DNA of 64,000 bases from Gnetum montanum. Its lineage: Eukaryota > Streptophyta > Gnetopsida > Gnetales > Gnetaceae. The notes beneath the pieces were generated by a model. It made no database searches and had not been told where the DNA came from. It was given only the letters and a program-made list of their open reading frames with translations. Below are positions 54,343 through 64,000 of the stretch, piece after piece. Both the position numbers and the translations under genes were made by a program. Position 1 is the first letter of the stretch. Each line of letters starts with the position of its first letter. The stretch spans positions 509,363 through 573,362 of the forward strand of contig MNCI01035832.1 of assembly GCA_015680685.1 (NCBI GenBank), in the 5' to 3' direction.

Positions 54343-55847
54343 GTGCACAACTTTTAGCCTTTTCTTGAGAAATTTTACTACAATCCTAGGTGTTTTTCCT
54401 TGTGGAAGCTTGTGTGTTGGCTATAATTGAATTTTTCAATCTTCTTATATTAGATCTAGGCTATGTTTGGTGTTTCTCTAGTTTTGGGATTGGTCTATGT
54501 CAAGTTATAAATTTTGTTTCAACTGTTTCTATGCATTTTTTTTAGTTTTGGGCCAAAAAGCAACACTAATTTTGTAATTTTTTGTATGAAAATGGGTTAT
54601 AAATTTTAATTTTTATGGCCATAGGATTTTAGTACTATTTTTAATGATCAAATGGACTTTTGAACCACTAGATTCTAACTTATAGTAAATTCTCTACAAA
54701 TTTCTCCATAAGCCAGTACATAGTGGATTTTCGGTTCTAGCTATTTTTTTCATGTTACTTTCCTACATTTTTTTGTAAAAATGGATAGGATTTTTTATGT
54801 TCTCAAGTTTATAATTTTTATTTCATTTTTTAATGGTTCAAATGGTTTAAGAATCACTAAATTCCAATTTGTGGTTAATTTCTAGTGAATTTTTTCGTGA
54901 ACTAGTGCAAAGTGAGATTTTTGGCCATCACGATTTTACCATTGTGAAGCTGGGAAAAGTTGACACTTTGCAAAAACTTTTCAGTGAACGTCCTAGGTTC
55001 CTAGGGATCCTTTGAGGTGTTGGGGAGGGTGTAGAATTGGTTTTAAAATTTTTTTAAAAAATTTCATATTTTTCATTAGCTATTCTTTATGGTCATTTTC
55101 TTTAGTTTCATGTTCCTGTGCAATTTTTGGTTGAATTTGGTTATTGTTTTGTGTAGAATTTTAAATTTTTCTCAAGCTTGGAAGTATAGTGTAGATGTTA
55201 AATTCCATTCAATTTTATATCCACATTGTCCCAAACCTACAAAAAAATTTTTACTCCTAATCTGTCATTTTCATCCTAAAGTAGATAACCCTGTATAGTT
55301 GTAGTTCTGGTTTTGAAAACTACAAACCTCCCTATTTGTATAGGTAGCATTGATATTTTTTTTTCATTTTTTTTAATGTTGCAAGATACACAAGGCTATT
55401 TTCATGTTTTATTTTAGTTCTCAATAGTCATTCAAATTTTCTAAAATTTTTAACTAGCTCTCATAGAGGTTTTACTATGCCTAATTTCACCATTAACTTG
55501 GATTTCTAGTAAAATTTTATAAAATTTAAATTAGGTTTTTGTGACTGTTGTACTAGGTACAAGCTAGTTTTCATTTTTTCAAAGTTTCTACATAAAAATT
55601 ATACAATTTTTATGCATATTGTTTCATGAAAATTACTATCATTTGTTAGCATGCTACTTGGTTTTACTTCGTATTTCATGAAAGTTGTTCATAGGTTTGT
55701 TTTAGTTCTAAGTGTTTAAATTGTGGATTTGGTTGCTTGGGTTTATATGAAATTTTTACAATGGGTTCATACTAGTTTTTAGTTATTTTTATTATTTTCA
55801 GTTATAGTTATTCATGGTTCTAAGGTTGTTGTTGTTGCATCATGTAG

Positions 55848-56656
55848 GGCCTTTTTCAAATCCATACTAGTGGTTATTGAGCTAGTGGGGCTACTTTGCT
55901 ATATTCACACACCAGGGCCTAACACCCTACCTACTCACATAGTGTTGGAGCATGGCTCTTTTTAGTTTAGACTAGGGAAGAAAGAGTTCCTGGCCTTTTT
56001 TCTATAAAATTTTAGTGTGATAGTGTGGTTACACAATGACTGTCATCATTAAAACCTTGTTGCCCTGATCCTCTAGCTTGATCTTCAAATTCCTTAAAGA
56101 TGATCATGTAACAAGTGCTGAGGGTGAAGTACTTAATAGCACATATACAAGAGGCACTTGTAAGTTGTCCAAGATTTGGAACATGCCTGAGTTCAACTTG
56201 TATAATGCCAACAAAACATTGCTAGTTGGTCATCATGCCAACATGCTATTTTAAAACCCTCTTGGTACTATCTACTGCATGGAAGGATAAGTGTGGCTTT
56301 AAGTTTTCCTTTTTTGCTTATTTTACTTATTAGTTTTATTAAGCTACTTGGCTTTAATGGTTTTCTTTGCTTGAATTGAAATGTTTGTAGGTGCAAGGTG
56401 GATGACAAAGGATTCACCAAAAATGATGAACTCTTATCCTTGGCTCAAACAACATTGGGAGTTTTTGTCAAAAGCCTCATAGTGAGACTTACAATGGTGG
56501 AGCAACTCAAAGGTGAGTTGGGCAAGCACACCACATGTTATTCCAATGCCTAAAAAAGATGCTTAGCTAATGGGACAACACATGGTTTGTGGGATAAATC
56601 AAATCTTGTCCACATATCCCTTGAGGCCTTCATGCCACCTTCTTCTTGCAAGAAAG
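55848..56656 (+). pseudogene. Middle exons of the opposite-strand ORF
   Basis: The block beginning after CATCATGTAG (acceptor, 55,847) gives short runs such as EERVPGLFS and SSSLIFKFLKDDHVTSAEGE, then GTCKLSKIWNMPEFNLYNAN. A T-rich intron ends in GTTTGTAG at 56,390. The next exon reads KVDDKGFTKNDELLSLAQTT and GVFVKSLIVRLTMVEQLKGE, ending at a canonical donor (AAAG then GTAAGAA, 56,657). A few stops are present. The MVEQLKGEL part could be a coiled coil. Confidence 0.4.
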
Positions 56657-56871
56657 GTAAGAACTTTTCTTTTTTGTTTTGATTTGGTTTCTTTTTTATG
56701 CTAGGTCAACATTTTCATGGTTACATAGTTATAGGCTATTTAGGATTTAAAAGTTTAAATGATTTTATTAGCATGGCTATACATTTGATATTATTTAGTT
56801 ATACTTGTTATATTTTTTGTTTCATGCAGCATGCCTATGCCTAAGCTAATTGGCCTTTTTTTGTATTGTAG

Positions 56872-57910
56872 GGACTACCACCTCCTCCACCATCACATTG
56901 GTGATTTCATGACACTTTGAGAAAACTCTTTTCTTAAGTATGATGAGGTGGATTCAATGTAGCAATGGTTGATCAATAGGATGCCCAAAAATGTCCAAGC
57001 AAACATCGTTGATGCAAGTTTACTTAATCTCTTCATGGCCTTTAGCCCAACCATCCCTACCATTGAGATGGTAAACATCATCAAATCCTTGACAAAGGGA
57101 TAAAGAAGCTCATCACCTAGGGTCATGGTGTGCCTATCACCCTAGCCATCAATGAATCCACCTTCAGTAACCTCTTTAGCATTTCTCATGAGGGCTTAAA
57201 AATTTTCATCAAATCAAAGAAAGAGGTGGACCACTAGGAGGAGGTGGAAGATTGTTTGAACACTCATCATGACCACAAGAGGTTGTCTCTTATCCACTTT
57301 CAAGTTGCAAAGGCTAAAGTGGCATATCCCTTGTTCTACTCTTGGGCATTCCCTAAACTATTATCATAGAAAAAGATCATGGGCATTGAGCAAGCATGGA
57401 CCATGAAGAAGGTCCTTTTGGAGGATGCTCAATTTAACTATCTTGTTCATTTGGCTTCTGGACTACATTGGGAGATCCTTACACTCTAACATAATCTTAC
57501 AATGTAATGCCACATGCACTATGGATTTTTTACAACATATCTAAGGAGGTTTATGGAGTTCCTTTTGGTTAGGAAGGATGGAAAATGGGTAAGTTAAGAT
57601 CCATCCCAACTCTCTAAGCCTTGGGTGAAACATGTTTTTCCCACCATGTAGGCTCAAAATTCACCATAGGACATTAAGGCTTCACTATCTATTAACACTA
57701 AGGGACTTAGTGGTAGGCATTGTTCTTCCCTTGACAGCATGTGGTTTGAACCCCAAACTAAGCACAAGAACATTAAAAAGGTCAAGAAATTATGTGCTAA
57801 AGCTAAAGATGAAGCTAGAGAAAAACTCAAGAGGCCTACAGTTGAGGAAGTAGCACCAATGATTGTGAAACCCTCCTAGAGGAGATTCATTGTTAGACTT
57901 GGCCAATCAT
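56872..57910 (+). pseudogene. Long exon of the opposite-strand ORF
   Basis: Acceptor TTGTATTGTAG at 56,871. Frames read QWLINRMPKNVQANIVDASL and FMAFSPTIPTIEMVNIIKSL, then after a shift GHGVPITLAINESTFSNLFS, KSKKEVDH, HHDHKRLSLIHFQVAKAKVA, YPLFYSWAFPKLL, EQAWTMKKVLLEDAQFNYLV. A Lys-rich end follows (KNIKKVKKLCAKAKDEAREK). Conservative phrases in broken frames indicate a decayed gene, not noise. No recognised domain. Confidence 0.45.
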
Positions 57911-58056
57911 GCAATGTGGTTGAAGGAATGCTTTAGTTTTTTTTATTTTTAGTTGTTTTTGCATTGTTATGTTTTATGTTATAAGGATATATCATTAGTC
58001 TATTTTAGGAAATATATGCTAAGTTATTTTGCAATTTCCTCTTATTGTTCCTGTAG

Positions 58057-58241
58057 GTGAACAACAAGATTTGGCAACTCAAGAAACAATAGCAAAGATG
58101 AAGCAAAAACACCTAGAGGAGGAGCTCTTACAACATCATGAGCATGAGGGATTATCCCATATCCCATTGGATGATTTTGACACAATATTTAACCCTCCTA
58201 GCTAGGTGAACCCCCTACTATCATCTTGAATGATACTCCAA
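58057..58241 (+). pseudogene. Late exon of the opposite-strand ORF
   Basis: Acceptor TTCCTGTAG at 58,056, then GEQQDLATQETIAKMKQKHL, EEELLQHHEHEGLSHIPLDD and FDTIFNPPS. Donor-like AGTATGTATG at 58,241. Acidic, with coiled-coil-like character. Confidence 0.4.
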
Positions 58242-58599
58242 GTATGTATGCTTTTTGTTTCATATGTTTGAGCTTTGTTATTTTACGTTTAAGCTTGGTC
58301 TTAATCATTAGTTGATTGTTATGCTTACCATAGTTGCTAAGTCACAATCCACTACCTCAACCTCCACATTTTGCATGAAGCCATGGGTGGACACTCCTGA
58401 TAGGAGAGAATTCATGCTAGGGATGGGTGAGGACATGATTAATTGATTGTAGCAAGTTGCTCTAGAAATTGATAAGAACTTACCTTATCTTGCACTTTTA
58501 GTTTAGTGTTTTTTTTTTTTTTTTGTTTATAGTTATATAATTTCAGTTATTTTGTTGTTTGTTGTTTGATCAGAGGAATAATGATAGCTCATTACTGTA

Positions 58600-59935
58600 T
58601 CAGAGAGGTAATGGATGTATCAAAGATGGCAAGATAAATATAAAATGGTTTACCCTCTTGCAAAGGATAGATTGTTAGTAGTTGTGTCAACTCTTGCTTA
58701 AGGTTTTCAAAGGCCTCTTGGCATTAAGCTATCCACTCATAGTTAACTCCTTTCTTAAGCAAGTGTTGCATGTGCTATAACTCATCCGTAAGCCTAGCGA
58801 TAAGCCTACAAATAAACTATGATATACCTTGTAAGCCCTAAAGCTCCTTAAGTTTGGTAGGTTCTGCTAATTTGGATATGGTCTTAACCTTATTAGGATC
58901 AACACGTATCCTTGCTTTAGACACTACAAAGCCAAGCATCTTACAAGTCTTAACACCAAAGATGCACTTCTTAGGATTGAGCCTAAGCTCGTATTTGATG
59001 CATCGTTTAAGCACAAGATCTAGCTCATTAGCATGGTCATTGACCATCTTGAACATAACAACTATGTCATCTACATAATCATTAAGCAACCCTACCATGT
59101 AATTACTAAATATATAGGTCATAGATCATTGATAGGTTGCTCTAACATTCTTAAGGTCAAATGGCATCATAGTCTAGCAAAAGGTACCCCATGGGGTCAT
59201 AAAGGTTATCCTAAGTTGGTGATCTAGGTTGATGCTAATTTGGTTATATCCCAAGAATCCATCCATAAAGGACAATAAGGCATGTTCAACTATATTATTG
59301 ATAAGTTGATCAATACTAGATAAAGGGAAATCATTCTTGATAGTCACTTTATTTAGGTCTCAAAAATCAATGCAAATATGGATACTCCCATTTTTCTTAA
59401 GGACTAACACTATGTTGGATATCCATTCTACATAATTAATAGCCCTAATGAAACCTACTTGGTATAGCTTTGAGATTTCATCATGAACTGCCAAGGCCAA
59501 ATCTAGTCTAATCTTGTGCACTTTTTGCTTAACTAGTCTAATGTTAGGATCCAGTATGTTGTTGTGCTAGACTAGAGATGGGTCTAGGCTTAGCATATCT
59601 TCATATGAACAAGCAAATTCCTTAATGTTACTTTATAATACCTTGGTGATGTCTTGAGCACATTAAGGCTCCAATGAGGTACTTAGTTTAAGGGTTTTCT
59701 CCTCATCAGTATGTGTTGTGACAAGAACCTCAACTAGAGAGTCTTCGATTATGTGTCCTGCTTCTAAGTCATGGGTTTTGACTAGGTTTTTAGGCCATTT
59801 TAGAGGCTTCTGTATCGAGGCTATGTGGTCTATAAGGCTCTTAGGCTTAAGATCTAGGTAATTAACGTTGATGCTCCATTAAACATCACCATGAGGTCTA
59901 TGTAGACACAAAGAAAAACTAATTTGCTTCCAGGC
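58600..59935 (-). pseudogene. Tat-like pol remnant, copy D (RT only)
   Basis: From 59,935 down: linker (KSLIDHIASIQKPLKWPKNL, then TKTHDLEAG), RT with DYVDDIVVMF at about 59,060 (catalytic YVDD kept), LNPKKCIFGVKTCKMLGFVV and IRVDPNKVKTISKLAEPTKL at 58,838-59,122, and the start of the RNase H link. The rest of pol (both RNases H, integrase) is absent because the copy stops at about 58,570-58,600. It is the only one of the three Tat copies with an intact YVDD. Confidence 0.8.
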
Positions 59936-60615
59936 ATTCATACTTTGATCCTGCATGTCAACCAAAAGCATATTAAGTGGCACCTAGGTAAAAGTGAATA
60001 AATAATGTTAAAATACCATAAAACACATGCAAATCTAATGTAATCAAGGCCATTCGAGATCATCAATGAGGTAAGGACAATTCAGCAAAGTGCAATAGAG
60101 GCGAACAAAGCTCAAATAAAGGTCAAGCAAGGGTAAGTACAAGAAATAAGGCAAAAAATGGTTAATAAAGATCAAAATTTCACTAGTTTTAAGCCTTAGC
60201 AAGCCATGATGCTAGTTTAGAGTCTTGGTGGACTACGATGCTAGTTTAAGGTCTTAGCGGGCCATGGTCACATGGTGTCAAAAAATGGTGAAAGAAGATA
60301 AAACCCCACTATTTGATACTATTTAAAGGCCAAAATAAGTAAATAAAGATCACATAAGGTTTCATAAAGGCCATAGAAGGTCAACAAAGTTAACAAGACA
60401 ACACAAGTCCAAAAAATAGCCAAAACATTACATAATAAGGCAAAAATCAAGAAAAATAGGCTATATATGATAAAAATTGGCTAATACAGGTAAAAATGGT
60501 TTGTTTTTGCTAGTTTTAGGCCTTAACAAGCCATGTTTCGAGGCTACAAGGCTATTAGGTGAGTTTAGGCATCAATCAACGTTATTTCTAGGTTGGTTGG
60601 ACTAAAAAATCAAGT
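59936..60615 (-). other. Leader of Tat copy D
   Basis: Non-coding. 60,180-60,270 holds three reverse-complement units of the 30 bp minisatellite of copy A (AGCCATGATGCTAGTTTAGA-like). AAGGTCA/AAGGCAAAAA runs surround it. Confidence 0.55.
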
Positions 60616-63600
60616 GTTTTGAGGCTTCCATGCTAGGCTTAGCATGGAAATAGGGACCTTTAGCATGAAAAATAAGGAAAATAGGTTTTGTAATGCCCAA
60701 AGGTCCAAAATTAAGGTTCCAGGACCTTCCCAATGTAGTGTAGGGTCATATCCATCAAAATTGGGTACTTCAAAGGTCTGTAAAGGTCAAAAAGCAGGTT
60801 TTGAAGTCTTTCCCCCATGTTTCCACCCTAGCCAACATAGAAGAAATGGCTCTTAGCATGGAAAACCAAAATTCAAGCCAAAATGTGGTCATACATGGTC
60901 AACATGTAGCCAGGATCCAGATCTAGAGGCTTTGCATCTTCTAGCTTCATTTTGAGGCAATTTGAGTTGATTCTGAGTGGCAAAACATGTTAAAATGGCT
61001 TTCTCCACTTTTTCCATGCTAAGCATAGTATCCTTAGCATTGAAGAAAATGGAAAAACTTTTTTTGTAAATTCAAAGTGATTTAGAACCACTTTGACCAG
61101 GTTTCTAGGCCCCTAGGGTTGTAGACTTTGATTCTGCAAGTTTCTAGCTAATTTCAAGCACATTTGAAGGTTATTTAAAGGAAATTAAGGTCTTACCACA
61201 CTATTTCCATGCTACAAAAGTTACTCCAACATGAAAGAATGGGGGGAATTAGTTTTGAAGAATGAAATAAGATCAGACAAGAAAAATCTTGGGCAATGAG
61301 GTCCTAGACTTCTTTGGCGTACATCTCTGGCTTTCGGGAGTGTCATCTTGCAATCAAAAGTGGAAATGTAGCTTTTCCCCCTTGTTTCCAAACTAGGGGA
61401 GTTACTCCAGCATGGAATAAGTAAGAATCCTAGACCTAGACCAATTCAGATCACAATCAACCATGCATGTTATCTTTTGGAGTTTCCAAGGCTAAGGGCT
61501 ATGTCTACATGTTAAAATTTAGTAGTTTGAGTACTCCCAAGTGGTTTTTGGACTTCTCCCCTTTTTTCCATGCTAGAGCTAGGGAGCTTAGTATGGAAAA
61601 CTAGGGGAAACCATCTTTTGGTCATCTACGATCAATTTCTTAAGGTTTGAAGGATTCAATGACTATTGTCAGTGTTCTAGAGTGCATGTAAGGTCATTTG
61701 ACATCATTCTGAGGTGTTTAGGAGCTCCAAACACTTGATTTTGCATGTTTGGTATCATGGAGGACGGGATTCCAAACATGGAAGAACCATGCATCCTAGA
61801 TATGGGCTAGTTTTGGCATCAATCGACCATGCATGTGTGCTCCCAAGGTTGTCGAGTTCAAGGACATAGGTTTCATGTTAGATTTTGGTAATTTCAAATA
61901 CTTTTGAGCATTTTTTGGGCTTCCCTACTTTTTTTTCATGTTGGAACTAGGATGCTTAGTGTGGAAAATTGGGAAGAATAATTTTTTGACCATTTGAAAT
62001 TTGTTTCTTAAAGTTTGAAGGCTTCAGAGGATGTCAATAGGGTCCTAGACCACATGCAAGTTTAGTTAATGTTGTTCTAAGGTATTTATGGATCCCAAAT
62101 GAGACTACCCCTTAATTTTCATGCTAGGAAACATGGAGGGGATCCCCAGTGTGGAAACACCATAAAAATTAGATCTAGCTCATTTTTAAATTTAATTGAT
62201 CATGCATGTATGCTTCCAAGGTTGTCGAGGTCTAGGACTAGGGTTTGGAACCAAAACCAGCTAATTTGTAGGTTTTCTAAGTGGTTTTTGAGCTTCCCCC
62301 TTGTTTTCCACACAAGGGATAGTATGCCTAGCATGGGAAATAAGGGAAAAATCATTTTTTCCTTTTTGCATCATTTTTGAACATGCATGTAGGTCCTTGA
62401 GGTTGTTAATGATCATTACCAATGCTTGATATCAAATTTTCACTATTTTGAAGGTTGATTAGTGGTTTTTAATGTTCTTCCCTTTTTCCCATGCTAGGGC
62501 TTCCATGCTCAGATGCAAAATTTGGGGGAAGCTTTTCTAGCCAGTTGTGGTCACTTTCAGTCATGCATGTAGGCTTTTAGGGTTGCTAGTATCGACTGCT
62601 AACATCTAATGTCGAAATTTGGTTATTTCAAAGGTTATTAGAAACTTTTTAGGCTTCCCATTTTTTTCCATACTAGGGATTCCATGATTAGCATGAAAAA
62701 CTTGGGGGAAGGGCTTTTTAGCTTTTTATGATCAATCTGGCTATGCATGAGTGTCCATAGGATTATTGGTGTTGGCCATCAGTGTCTAAGGTCAAAATTC
62801 AGTCATTTTGAAGGCTGTGAAGGGGTTTTTAAGCTTTCCCCCTTTCATCCACACTAAGGGTGGAAGGCTTAGTATGGAAGAGGTATCCCTTAGCCAAGAA
62901 AGTTAAATATAGTCCAAATTGATAGTCAATCAATCATGCATGTCAACCTTCAAGGTTGCTACTATAAATGATCAATGCTAGGTGTTGAGATCCATCAGTT
63001 TGGAGACTTCCAAGTGCCTCATGTAGTCTCCTCCACTTTCTTCCATGTTGGGCATGGTGGCCTCAACATGGATGAGAGGGGGATGGTAGTTTTATGCCAT
63101 ATTTAACCACTTTTGAGACTTTTGAAAGCTCCAAAGGGTTCCAACAAGGTCTAAGAGTCACTAGGCTTTGAAAATTGGCTACTTGATAGTTAATTCAGGT
63201 CATTTTTGGCTTCCCCCCATCCATCCATGCTAAAGATGAGATGTCCAATGTGGATGAAGCCTCCCCCAACATGAAAACACCAAATCCTAAAGTCTCAACC
63301 AATTTCGACTAGGATTGGTAAGATTCTATGGCTATCGGAGATGCCTAGAAGGGTTGTTGGGCATGTGGGACCACTTTGGGGTCAAGCATGGGCTAGATGG
63401 ATGTTTGGAGGATAAGAATGGATGCTACCCTCCTTCTTCCATGCTCAACACTATTGCCTCAATCTGGAAACCCATGGTGTCTAGCTTCGTTCATGTCTCA
63501 CCCACTTTTGGAAATCCAAGGTTGAAAAAGGCAAGCTTTGGTTAATAAAAATAGAAAAATAATTGTATTTTAATGACTTTGTAAAATAGAAGGCATGTTT

Positions 63601-63640
63601 CCACACTAGGCATGGTATCCCTAGCATGGATGCATGGGGG
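60616..63640 (+). repeat. Tandem array of ~185 bp dyad-bearing repeats (Tat copy D)
   Basis: About seventeen units with dyads near 60,630, 60,825, 61,015, 61,205, 61,385, 61,567, 61,752, 61,937, 62,122, 62,307, 62,490, 62,665, 62,850, 63,040, 63,222, 63,437 and 63,600, a steady spacing near 185 bp. A unit comprises TTTCCATGCTAGGG, a short loop, CTTAGCATGGAAAA, a GGGGGAAG run, a spacer with CATGCATGTAGGC and AAGGTTGTYGA, then TTTTTGAGCTTCCCCC. The C-rich run before the dyad and the G-rich run after it extend the inverted repeat. Short chance ORFs inside are not genes. Confidence 0.9.
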
Positions 63641-64000
63641 TTAAGGTTGTCATAAGGTTTTAACTGTCAAATTAGAAAAAAGCTCAATGTTAATATAATT
63701 TTTGGTCAAGAGAAAAGGTACAAGGTGGGGTCCACAATTTAAAAATTTAAAATTTTAAAATGTGAAGTTCTTTCCCACCCAAAATCAACATGAACTAGAA
63801 ATTTTCCCATTTGCACTTCAATGCAATTGGAGTTATGGTGCATTGAATTATTAGTTGGGATTTCAAGGTGTGCATTTAGGTTTTGGATGAGTTTTATATG
63901 TTTAGATTTTGCAAGTTTTAATCATAACTATCATTCTACAACAACAATGCATTAGAGGAAAGCTCTAGGAGATTTTTTTCTGGTAGAAGCAATCTAACTT
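63641..64000 (+). other. Region after the array in copy D; start of the opposite-strand region
   Basis: GGTGGGGTCCACAATTTAAA and the following text (GGAGTTATGGTGCATTGAAT, GTGCATTTAGGTTTTGG) correspond loosely to 15.3-15.5 kb and 53.87-54.0 kb, the lead-in to the MSKR exon. The exon itself would lie beyond the window end. Confidence 0.45.

Larger units (their letters stand above)
53641..58560 (+). mobile_element. Opposite-strand, intron-containing gene region of Tat copy C
   Basis: After the last array unit comes text shared with 15.15-15.8 kb and with the end of the window (63.7-64.0 kb), then exon-like blocks on + at 54,218-54,342, about 55,848-56,290, 56,391-56,656, 56,872-57,910, 58,057-58,241 and about 58,330-58,500, separated by T-rich introns with GT...AG ends. 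Since pol of copy C is on -, this gene is antisense to it. At about 58,560 the text breaks into the truncated pol of copy D. Confidence 0.6.

Noticed and set aside
58509-58523. Poly-T tract near the junction with copy D, considered as the tail of a reverse-inserted LINE or SINE
   Set aside because: No target duplication, no LINE coding or SINE promoter boxes nearby; T runs are common in the introns here.
62099-62380. 93-residue + frame at the right end
   Set aside because: Spans one and a half units of the 185 bp array; neighbouring units do not keep the frame open.
60616-63640. Regularly spaced palindromic repeats resembling a CRISPR array
   Set aside because: Unit and spacer are both conserved and about 185 bp long, repeats are imperfect, and the context is a plant retrotransposon; this is tandem repetition, not repeat-spacer structure.

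Overview
This window looks like nuclear DNA from a seed plant with a very large, repeat-packed genome. It is AT-rich, has no compact coding, and is filled almost wall to wall with old, stop-riddled Ty3/gypsy LTR retrotransposons nested in one another. Slow-turnover gymnosperm-type DNA would fit, but that is inference; no marker gene fixes the species. No intact host gene, tRNA, rRNA or CRISPR array was seen. The only host-like traces are an MLO-type first-exon remnant carried in both LTRs of a retrotransposon (25.6 and 43.7 kb) and a weak LRR-like fragment at the left end.

Three groups of elements are present. (1) A Tat-like family with an extra RNase H after the RT-RNase H: copy A (+, about 1.86-9.33 kb), copy C (-, split into 23.16-24.72 and 45.88-58.56 kb) and copy D (-, 58.6-64 kb). 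Each has an array of about 185-190 bp tandem repeats upstream of pol, and each repeat unit carries a dyad. In C, and less clearly in D, the array is followed by a region on the opposite strand; in C this holds a multi-exon ORF. A fragment of that region also lies at 14.4-16.86 kb. (2) An Athila-like series sharing LTR ends TGATG...CATCA, a tRNA-Asp-type primer site and a conserved 3' region: G (-, 9.33-about 14.33 kb, partial, with RT-RNase H-integrase), E (27,825-35,738, gag plus protease, pol lost by an in-frame deletion), B (17,324-23,152, gag only) and a solo LTR (31,194-32,089). (3) Element F (24,723-45,880), with roughly 3.07 kb LTRs, gag, protease, an RNase H placed before RT, then RT, RNase H and integrase.

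The nesting is supported by 5-bp target-site duplications: the solo LTR (CTAGA) lies in E (TAGAA), E lies just inside the 5' LTR of F, and F (GATAC) lies in the 3' part of Tat copy C. B (GTTGT) lies in the LTR-side tail of the same copy. LTR-pair divergence judged by eye (F greater than B greater than E) agrees with this order.

The points most worth a second look are: the dyad-bearing arrays, whose arm sequence differs between copies but matches the arms near the LTR of the same copy; the intron-containing ORF antisense to the Tat pol; the MLO exon inside F's LTRs; the ladders of palindromes upstream of the TATA box in the Athila-like LTRs; and the G-E-B series, which shows stepwise loss of pol while the 3' region is kept.
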